A DNA stretch of 15,461 nucleotides from an uncultured Sutterella sp. (GTDB lineage: Bacteria; Pseudomonadota; Gammaproteobacteria; Burkholderiales; Burkholderiaceae_F). The notes beneath the pieces are model-generated. The model was not told the DNA's origin and did not search any database. It was given only the letters and a program-made list of their open reading frames with translations. The position numbers and the translations under genes are program-made. Location of the stretch: contig CAAECY010000083.1 of the NCBI GenBank assembly GCA_900754475.1, forward strand, positions 1 through 15,461, in the 5' to 3' direction. This document shows, piece after piece, positions 7,055 through 13,362 of this stretch; the first letter of the stretch is position 1; each line of letters opens with the position of its first letter.

Positions 7055-7070
7055 GCCCCTTCGAAGGGGC
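7055..7070. promoter_or_regulatory. Perfect 16-nt palindrome in the slmA leader
   Basis: GCCCCTTCGAAGGGGC is self-complementary. It lies between the candidate promoter and the ATG at 7084, where an autoregulatory TetR-type operator would be expected. In RNA it would form a short stem that could hide the nearby AAGGGG, the only Shine-Dalgarno-like sequence before the start. It does not match the SlmA-binding consensus known from E. coli. Confidence 0.5.
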
Positions 7071-7083
7071 GAACACACGAACC

Positions 7084-7740
7084 ATGTCGGACAGTCACGA
7101 TTCCCAACTTGCCCCGAAGAACCTTCAAAGCTCGAACCTTCAACCCGTGCGCCGTACGCGTAAGCCCCGTGCGGACCGTCGCATCGAAATTCTGAAAACG
7201 GTGGCGACGCTCCTTGCTGACCCCAAAGTCGACCGCATCACGACGGCCCAGATCGCGCGCGAACTCTCGCTCTCGGAAGCGGCCCTCTACCGCATCTTCA
7301 TCTCGAAGGCGGATATTTACCTCGGGCTTCTCGATCTGATGGAAGGGTCCGTGGTCGAAGTGTTCGATCGCATCGCCGCCGATCCCGCGCTACCCTCCAC
7401 GCACGATCGCGTCCGCACGATGGTGCGCGCGCTCCTTGACTTCGGTACGGCCAACCCGGGCTTTGCCCGCGTCTTTGCGGGTCAGGTCTTCCTCGGCGAA
7501 GACGAGCGCCTCATGCAGCGTCTCGCTCTCGTTTTCGACAAGTTCGAAGCCGCTTTCCGTCAGCGCTATCGCGAAGGCGTGATGGCAGGCGACCTCCCCG
7601 CCGACTTCAATACGACCGCCAAGGCAAACCTCATCATGAGCTGGGTGATCGGTCGCTGGACCCGCTACGCCGTCACGGGCTTCAAGGGCGCGCGTCCGAA
7701 CGACGTGGCGGCGAGCGCCGTGGAGGCGCTCCTCGCCTGA
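7084..7740 (+). CDS. slmA: SlmA-like nucleoid occlusion factor (TetR fold)
   Basis: A 218-residue DNA-binding protein of the TetR fold. The pattern fits SlmA, which binds specific chromosomal sites and blocks FtsZ ring assembly over the nucleoid: RRIEILKTVATLL (33-45), the helix-turn-helix ITTAQIARELSLSEAALYRIF (52-72), and the ligand-domain run LLDFGTANPGFARVFAG, which parallels the family's GFGERNPGLTRILTG. Differences from E. coli SlmA include isoleucine 71 where YRHF has histidine and a longer basic N-terminal extension (about 30 residues, RRTRKPRADRR). No good Shine-Dalgarno directly precedes the ATG; the closest is AAGGGG inside the leader palindrome, about 13 nt away. It is monocistronic, flanked by a weak hairpin upstream and a strong one downstream. 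A generic TetR repressor of a neighbouring gene is the alternative, but sequence resemblance to SlmA is better than to drug-efflux TetRs. Confidence 0.75.
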   Translation: MSDSHDSQLAPKNLQSSNLQPVRRTRKPRADRRIEILKTVATLLADPKVDRITTAQIARELSLSEAALYRIFISKADIYLGLLDLMEGSVVEVFDRIAADPALPSTHDRVRTMVRALLDFGTANPGFARVFAGQVFLGEDERLMQRLALVFDKFEAAFRQRYREGVMAGDLPADFNTTAKANLIMSWVIGRWTRYAVTGFKGARPNDVAASAVEALLA

Positions 7741-7772
7741 GACCCCGACGGAGCCGTTCTTCCCGACCTTGT

Positions 7773-7802
7773 CCACCGATCGCGCTCGGGCGCGATCGGT
7801 GG
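7773..7802. terminator. Strong shared hairpin between convergent slmA and zorD
   Basis: A perfect 13-bp stem, CCACCGATCGCGC paired with GCGCGATCGGTGG around a TCGG loop, lies in the 80-nt gap between two convergent genes (stops at 7740 and 7821). It would form in transcripts from either side. T-runs are lacking on both strands, so it is called a terminator from stem strength and position. Confidence 0.75.
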
Positions 7803-7820
7803 GTTGCACGTTTGAAGGCG

Positions 7821-10800
7821 TCAGTCGTCCGCTCCGAGCACGGCCGTCGCGAGTTCGCTCTCGCCCGCATCCGTCATGACGGGTTGCAGGACGCTGGCGC
7901 TTCGCACGCGCTTGCGTTCGAGAAACGCGTGAAGTTGCGCGTCGAAACACGTCGCGTCGCCGGGCGCGAGAAGCGCGAGCGGCACGTGAACGGTGACGGG
8001 CCTTTGCTGACCGATGCGATAGACGCGGTCGCTGCACTGATCTTCCACCGCCGGGTTCCACCAGCGTTCAAGGTGCACGACGTGGTTTGCGGCCGTAAGC
8101 GTAAGCCCCGTACCCGCCGCGCGCCCCGTGAGCACCACGGCGTCGAACCCGTCGGGCCCCGACTGGAAGGCGTCGACCACGCGCTGGCGCGCCGCGGACG
8201 GCATGGTGCCGTTGATTTTCCCCGGCAGGTGCCCGAGCCCGTAGCGCTCGCGGATCGTTCGGGCGACGGCATCCTGCAAGGCAAAGTGCTGCACGAAGAC
8301 GACCGCTTTTTCGCGCCGTGCGGCAATGCCGTCGAGAATCTCGAAAAAGGCTTGCAGTCGGGCGGATCCCGCAATGCGGTCGGCACCGAGCGCTTCGCCT
8401 TCCGCAAGGGGCCGCCCGCCCGTGAGCGAACACTCGGCCAAGCGCGCGAGTACGGCGAGCGGCGAATTCTTCGGAGCTCTCGGGTTCTCTCGTCGTGCGG
8501 CCAAAATGGCCCGATAGGCTTCGGCCTGTTCGGGCGGCATCACCCGCTCGACGACCGAGAGACGCTTTTCGGGCAACGCTTTGAGGCGTTCCGTCTTGAG
8601 GCGCCGCATCAGGAGACGAATGGGCTCCGTCCCCGAGGGCAAGGACGCAAGGCCCGTGAGCATCGCGTGAAGTTTTGCGCCGCTTTCTTCAAGGTCGGCG
8701 TCGTCCCCGTAGGTCGCGCAAAATTCTTTGAGCGTTCCCATGAAACCCGGAACGGCCGTGTCCGTCAGGGACCAGAGGTCCGTAAAGCTGTTCTCAACGG
8801 GCGTGCCCGTCATGACGAGCGTGAAGTCGCTCTCGAGCGCTTTCGCGGTTTCGGTGATGAGCGCCGTCGGGTTTTTGATCTTCTGCGCTTCGTCGAACAC
8901 GACGACGCTCCAGTTGACCGCACCGAAGAGCTCGAACTTGTCGCGAACCGTTTCGTAGTTGGTGAGCACCCAGTCGGTGTTTTCCAAGCGCGCAAGGCGT
9001 TCGGAGCGGGAGAGCTTCTGAAACAACCGCGCCGAGGGTCCCGTCAGCACGACGGGTTCCGTGAGTCGGTCGCCGAAATACTTCCGGGCTTCTTTTCGCC
9101 AGTTTTCAAGGAGCCCCACCGGAGCAACCACGAGCGACGGATGCGGATGGTCGGCGGCGTAGTTCCCTTCGGCCATCCAGCGCAAAAAGGCGAGGCACTG
9201 AAGCGTTTTCCCGAGCCCCATGTCGTCGGCGAGAATCGCCCCGGGGACGCCGCGGTTTCGCAGGTCGGAAAGCCACGCGAGACATTCCTTCTGGTGCTCG
9301 AGGAGCGAAAAGTCGGGGTTGAGCCCCGTCAATTCGTGCGTGAAGGGCTCGGGCCGCCGCATTTCCGCGAGGTACCCGAGCGTCTCGAGGTTGTCTTCGA
9401 GAATCGGCCCGAAGCGAACATTGCCGCCCGATTCTTCGTCGGAAGACGAGTCGTCGTCGCGGTCGTCGGTCGTGGGGTGTTCGCCCTTGCGGTCGCGCTC
9501 GGGCGCCTTTTCGGCGTTGCGAAGGATGCCTTCGATTTTGTTGAGGTCCACTTCCCGAACGTCGAGTTCGAGATCGTGAAACCGCACGGTCGCGTCGCCC
9601 TTCCGGAGGGCTTCGCGCGTATCGCGCACGAGCTTCCGAAGTTCGTCGACCGATGCCGTCACGTACTCGCCGCCGAGCATCACCGCCCAGCGGTCTTCGT
9701 CGTCGCCGAACCAGTTCGCCGCGACGGGCGAGCCGAACGCGCAGAGCTTCGGCTCCCACCGCCCGAATGCCTTGACGCGGTCGCTCAGGAATTCGGGCGA
9801 CTCGACGAAGACACCGCCGACAAGCTTTTCGATGTCGGCCTCGGGCGCGCGGCCTTCGAGCCGCTTGGCGATTTCGCGCGAGGGGTTCGCAAGGAGCCGC
9901 GCCCGCTCTTCGGGCGTGCCGTGCGCGGCCTCGTAGGCGGCCTGAAGAACCAGTCGGGTTTCTTCGGGCAGAAAGAGGAACGTCCGACCGTCGAGCATGA
10001 AGTGCCTCGGCACTTCGAAGTCGGCACCGAGCTGTCCTTCCGTGCGAGTGCTCTGTAAGCGCGTAATGAGGGGCTCGAAATTTTTGCGTTCGCTCCCCGG
10101 CGTCGCATTCGCCTTCAGGAAGTAGGGGCGAACGACCCCCGTCGCCTCGTCGTACTCGATCGAGATTTCGGAAGCGGTCAGAAGTCGCATGCGACTCGCG
10201 GCTCCTTCGAGCGGGCTCTCGCCCGTGGCGTGCAAAAAGTCGGAGAGTTGCGCCCAGGCGTAAAGGAGGTCGTCCTTCGTGCGGGCCGCAGCGATCGCTT
10301 CGTCGTAGCGGTCGATCGCGTCGCTCGTGAAAAAGAACCGCGCGGGAATCGGGTGGCTGCGCTTTCCCGCGACGAGATGCGCGCCGTCCGTTCGCGCTTC
10401 GAGGAGCCGTCGGCCGTTCCTCTGCCAATGGCGAACGACACGTCGGGACCGTTCGCCCGGAACGCCCGTTTGTTCGAGGACGAGCGCGAGGTCGACCGGT
10501 TCAACGGGGTCGAGCATGCGTCGGTCCGCTTCGCCGAGCCCGAGTACCGTCACGTCGGGGAGCAAAATCCCCGCGCGACCGTCCCCGGCGGGAACGACAA
10601 AAGCGAGCTCGTCGCGAACGAGTTCGAGCAGCCGTTCGGCGGCAGGCCACCCTTCGAGCGTTCGAAGGTCGACGGGCGTGTCGCCCCGTACCGCCCCGAG
10701 GAGCGACGCGCGCATGCAGTGCGTCTCGGCAAGAAACCGCCGGTAGAGCGTTCGCGGGTCGGTGTCGGGGTCGTGCTCGTAGGCGGCGGCTTTTTCGGCC

Positions 10801-10919
10801 TCAAGAGCGAGCAGCCGCGCGCGCAGTGCTTCGAACGCGCCCGCTTCGACGGACGTACGCTCCGTGAGGACGAGTTCGGGCTCGCGAGGAGCCGATTTTT
10901 TGCGAAAGAACGAAAACAT
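7821..10919 (-). CDS. zorD: ZorD: SNF2-type helicase effector of type I Zorya
   Basis: A 1032-residue cytoplasmic DNA translocase, last gene of the zorABCD operon. The N-terminal half (about 1-470) has no recognisable motif; an Asp/Glu/Ser-rich linker (about 475-500) then leads to the SNF2 core: LLEHQKECLAWL, Walker A DDMGLGKT (K571), LVVAPVGLLENW, Walker B FDEAQ (D676, E677), MTGTPVEN, and, in lobe 2, FVQHF, GKINGTM, LTGRAAGTGLTLT and motif VI DRVYRIGQQRP (964-974). Zorya ZorD is required for phage DNA attack and is recruited with ZorC after the ZorAB motor senses infection (family knowledge). The protein ends about 58 residues after motif VI, so no C-terminal Mrr-like nuclease domain is visible, and nuclease activity, if any, must lie elsewhere. 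The ATG at 10919 follows zorC by 38 nt with a weak AGGT Shine-Dalgarno. Alone it would be called a generic SNF2 helicase; the neighbours settle it. Confidence 0.88.
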   Translation of the reverse strand: MFSFFRKKSAPREPELVLTERTSVEAGAFEALRARLLALEAEKAAAYEHDPDTDPRTLYRRFLAETHCMRASLLGAVRGDTPVDLRTLEGWPAAERLLELVRDELAFVVPAGDGRAGILLPDVTVLGLGEADRRMLDPVEPVDLALVLEQTGVPGERSRRVVRHWQRNGRRLLEARTDGAHLVAGKRSHPIPARFFFTSDAIDRYDEAIAAARTKDDLLYAWAQLSDFLHATGESPLEGAASRMRLLTASEISIEYDEATGVVRPYFLKANATPGSERKNFEPLITRLQSTRTEGQLGADFEVPRHFMLDGRTFLFLPEETRLVLQAAYEAAHGTPEERARLLANPSREIAKRLEGRAPEADIEKLVGGVFVESPEFLSDRVKAFGRWEPKLCAFGSPVAANWFGDDEDRWAVMLGGEYVTASVDELRKLVRDTREALRKGDATVRFHDLELDVREVDLNKIEGILRNAEKAPERDRKGEHPTTDDRDDDSSSDEESGGNVRFGPILEDNLETLGYLAEMRRPEPFTHELTGLNPDFSLLEHQKECLAWLSDLRNRGVPGAILADDMGLGKTLQCLAFLRWMAEGNYAADHPHPSLVVAPVGLLENWRKEARKYFGDRLTEPVVLTGPSARLFQKLSRSERLARLENTDWVLTNYETVRDKFELFGAVNWSVVVFDEAQKIKNPTALITETAKALESDFTLVMTGTPVENSFTDLWSLTDTAVPGFMGTLKEFCATYGDDADLEESGAKLHAMLTGLASLPSGTEPIRLLMRRLKTERLKALPEKRLSVVERVMPPEQAEAYRAILAARRENPRAPKNSPLAVLARLAECSLTGGRPLAEGEALGADRIAGSARLQAFFEILDGIAARREKAVVFVQHFALQDAVARTIRERYGLGHLPGKINGTMPSAARQRVVDAFQSGPDGFDAVVLTGRAAGTGLTLTAANHVVHLERWWNPAVEDQCSDRVYRIGQQRPVTVHVPLALLAPGDATCFDAQLHAFLERKRVRSASVLQPVMTDAGESELATAVLGADD

Positions 10920-10957
10920 CGGGAAAAACTACCTGCGTCGAGTTCAAAGGGACGGGG

Positions 10958-12328
10958 TCATCGTGGCGGGCGAAGTCCGGAGAGTTCGGCGATTCTTTGG
11001 TCGGTCTTGTGCCTCCAGCCGCCTGATTGGTGGGGGATGGGGTCGTCATCAATCTCCACCAGATCACTCCAGTCGATAACATCGAGCCCGGTATTGATGC
11101 GAGCGTTGGGGTGGCCGATTCGTATCGAGCCCGTATCGGAGAACTCCGACACAAGGATGTTGTTGTCGAGCTCAAAGAGCAACATGAAGTTCGTTTTGGA
11201 GCGATTTTTTATAACGCCGAGTTTCGAGAGGATTTTCGGATAACGTTTTCTCAGAGAGGCTCTCGAGAGGAGCTCTGGACGTCTTGTCGGCATTGTGTAA
11301 ATTCCCCAGCCGGTTATGCGGCCCTCGCGCCAGTACCGAAACCAGAACGGTCGACGGTCCTCCCAATGCTTCGGGCGCACAAGGAGTGCATCGCCCACGA
11401 AAAGGAAGAGGTTTTCCAACTCTTCGCCCGTCTCCCAAATGGCGAAAAGATCCTTGACCGCGCGAATCATCTCCCAACGTGAATTGCTCGTGTCGCGCGG
11501 GTCGCCGAAGAAATAGACGAAGAAATTGAAAAGTGCCTCGCGAACTTCCGGACTCGGCAAGTCGCGCGGATTTTTGAGAAAGGGGGCAGCCACAGCGCAG
11601 GCGAACTGTTCTGCGTCGTCAGGCGAGCGCAGGTAGCCTTCGGGTGTTTGCGAGTCGCTCCGAATGAAGTCGAGTGCTTTGGAAAAGCGCGTCGGATCGG
11701 AGCGGGAAGCTTCGGTCAGACTTGAGTAGCGATCGAGTCCCAGTCGCCAGACGGCGTTGGCATACGCAGAGTAGGGGTCGAGAAGCTCGCCGCCGAGTTG
11801 CTCGACGGCTGCGTCGATCGAGTCTTCGGGCATGAGCAGCGACGCCATGCGTTTCGGTCCGCCGGCGTCGAAATAGCCCTCCCAAACGAAGAACTTGCCC
11901 GGTTTGCACTTGAGCGCGACCTTGGCCGCCCAGCGGGTAACGTTGACGAGGTCGAGCGTCGGCTCGTGAAGGCGCAAATAGGTTTTGGCAAAGTCGAGCG
12001 CGAGTTGCGGGTCGTTCGCCCGCATGACGAGCTTCGACGCATAAACAACGACCTCGTGGCGGCTCATGAGGGGGTAGAGCCCCTCCCCCGTCGTTGAAAA
12101 GAGGACGCGCGCGAGGAGCGGGTATTCGAGCTCCGTGACGACCGCTTCGGCGCCTTGTGCCTCAAGCTTTTTCCAGAGACGCACGATCACGTTTTGCGGT
12201 ACGTTTCCTCGCTCCCACGTTTTCAATACCTCGGTGCACCCGGCAATGATCTTCGGGAACTTCGTAAGCGGTCGTGCACCGAGATCGAATAGGGCAAAGA
12301 TCCGTTCCTTGTCTTCCTTCGTGATCAC
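10958..12328 (-). CDS. zorC: ZorC: EH-signature protein of type I Zorya
   Basis: A 456-residue cytoplasmic protein, third gene of the Zorya operon. Most of it is alpha-helical with no enzymatic motif. The C-terminal segment fits the EH-signature domain, named for a conserved Glu and His: candidates are E395 in LVSEFSDTGS and H433 in HQSGGW (H440 is an alternative). In characterised Zorya systems ZorC binds DNA and both signature residues are needed for defence (family knowledge). The GTG start at 12328 overlaps the zorB stop by 4 nt (GTGA) and has AGGGAG 7 nt upstream, so translation is probably coupled. By eye it uses more A/T-ending codons and is less GC-rich than zorD or the left half of the window, especially its 3' half (10960-11300), which fits acquisition by transfer. 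The assignment rests on size, position between zorB and zorD, and the C-terminal motif. Confidence 0.83.
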   Translation of the reverse strand: MITKEDKERIFALFDLGARPLTKFPKIIAGCTEVLKTWERGNVPQNVIVRLWKKLEAQGAEAVVTELEYPLLARVLFSTTGEGLYPLMSRHEVVVYASKLVMRANDPQLALDFAKTYLRLHEPTLDLVNVTRWAAKVALKCKPGKFFVWEGYFDAGGPKRMASLLMPEDSIDAAVEQLGGELLDPYSAYANAVWRLGLDRYSSLTEASRSDPTRFSKALDFIRSDSQTPEGYLRSPDDAEQFACAVAAPFLKNPRDLPSPEVREALFNFFVYFFGDPRDTSNSRWEMIRAVKDLFAIWETGEELENLFLFVGDALLVRPKHWEDRRPFWFRYWREGRITGWGIYTMPTRRPELLSRASLRKRYPKILSKLGVIKNRSKTNFMLLFELDNNILVSEFSDTGSIRIGHPNARINTGLDVIDWSDLVEIDDDPIPHQSGGWRHKTDQRIAELSGLRPPR

Positions 12329-13362
12329 GGCCGGGCTCCCTGTTCGGTAGACGGCGCGATCGGCTCTGCGGAAGGCGCGGCGAGCGGCGTTTCAGCCGGG
12401 CCGTCGGCACCGTTCGGCGACTTCGCGGCCTCGGCAACGGGTGTCGGGGTGCGAATGAGACGACTTTCCTCGTCGTTGATGGCGGGGGGCGTCATGATGA
12501 AGCGAAATTCGATGCGGCGGTTGGCGGGGTCGTTCGTGGGGGCCGCGTACTCGTGGCCGGGAAGCGGGCGGGCGGCGCCGTAGCCCGAGAGCGAGAAGAG
12601 ACGCTCGCCTTCGGCGTTCGTGAGGTTTTCGAGTTGTGCGTTCCCCGAAACCATGACGTCGAAGACGGCGCTCGAACGAGCGGTGGAAAGGAGTCGGTTG
12701 CGTCGTCCCGTCGCGTCGCCTCGATAGGCCTGATTGTCGGTGTGGCCTTCGATCAGTACGGCGTCGAGCGTGTGTCCGTAGGGGTTGCGGCTCTTGCAGT
12801 CAGGGTCTTTCAGGCGGTCGACCTGAAAGCAGCGAAGCTCGCCCGCGAGTGCTTCGCCGATGGCGAGCACCTTGCGACGGTTGCCTTCGTCGAGCACGCT
12901 GCTCCCGACGGCAAAGGTCACCGCCGATTCGGGAACGCGAAGCACGCCTCGCGTGGCGTCGATGTCAACGGGGATGCCGTTCAACGTCAGTTTGTCGCGG
13001 AGCTCGTTCAGCAGAATTCGAAGCGTGCGGGCGTTGCCTTCGAGACGGCTTTCGACGGCGGCAAGCCGCGTTTGAACGGCCTGCAGGTCGTCGCGCGTGC
13101 GACGCGCTTTTTCTGCGGCTTCGATTGCTTCGGATCGAGCCTTGAGGGCTTCTTCGCGAGCTTCTCTTGCTTCCGTTTGCGCGGTCCGCGCGCGCTCGGC
13201 CTCGAGTTCGGCGCGCCCCGCGGCGGTGCGCGCCTGAATGATGGCAACGGCGAGCGTCAGGATGAAGACGAAGAGGAGCGCGGACATCAAGTCCGATACG
13301 CTCGCAAGATAGTTGACGCGCCCCGAATCGGACGGGGCGCCGGACGTACGGGAGCGCCTCAT
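12325..13362 (-). CDS. zorB: ZorB: MotB/OmpA-like peptidoglycan-binding motor subunit of Zorya
   Basis: A 345-residue inner-membrane protein with a large periplasmic domain. A short cytoplasmic N-terminus leads to one transmembrane helix (about 22-44) containing the ion-carrying aspartate D24 in SVSDLMSALLFVFIL, as in MotB. An Ala/Glu/Arg-rich coiled coil (about 45-108) follows, then an OmpA-type domain (about 118-290) with LIEGHTDN (204-210) and NRRIEFRF (281-288) for peptidoglycan binding. C178 and C189 may form a disulfide in the periplasm. A Pro/Ala-rich tail of about 50 residues ends the protein. Two ZorB copies pair with five ZorA in the studied complex (family knowledge). The ATG at 13362 overlaps the zorA stop by 4 nt (ATGA), with AAGG about 9 nt upstream. 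The flagellar or ExbD/TolR alternative is excluded by the downstream zorC and zorD genes. Confidence 0.93.
   Translation of the reverse strand: MRRSRTSGAPSDSGRVNYLASVSDLMSALLFVFILTLAVAIIQARTAAGRAELEAERARTAQTEAREAREEALKARSEAIEAAEKARRTRDDLQAVQTRLAAVESRLEGNARTLRILLNELRDKLTLNGIPVDIDATRGVLRVPESAVTFAVGSSVLDEGNRRKVLAIGEALAGELRCFQVDRLKDPDCKSRNPYGHTLDAVLIEGHTDNQAYRGDATGRRNRLLSTARSSAVFDVMVSGNAQLENLTNAEGERLFSLSGYGAARPLPGHEYAAPTNDPANRRIEFRFIMTPPAINDEESRLIRTPTPVAEAAKSPNGADGPAETPLAAPSAEPIAPSTEQGARP
12336..12341 (-). promoter_or_regulatory. Ribosome binding site of zorC inside the zorB 3' end
   Basis: AGGGAG on the minus strand lies 7 nt before the GTG at 12328 and within the last codons of zorB. It supports the GTG start and independent re-initiation at the 4-nt overlap. 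Confidence 0.65.

Noticed and set aside
5155..7143. 662-codon minus-strand open frame
   Set aside because: It is antisense to the flavoprotein with its clear FAD motifs and Tat leader.
7812..10058. 748-codon plus-strand open frame
   Set aside because: It is antisense to zorD; the minus strand carries the complete SNF2 helicase motif series.
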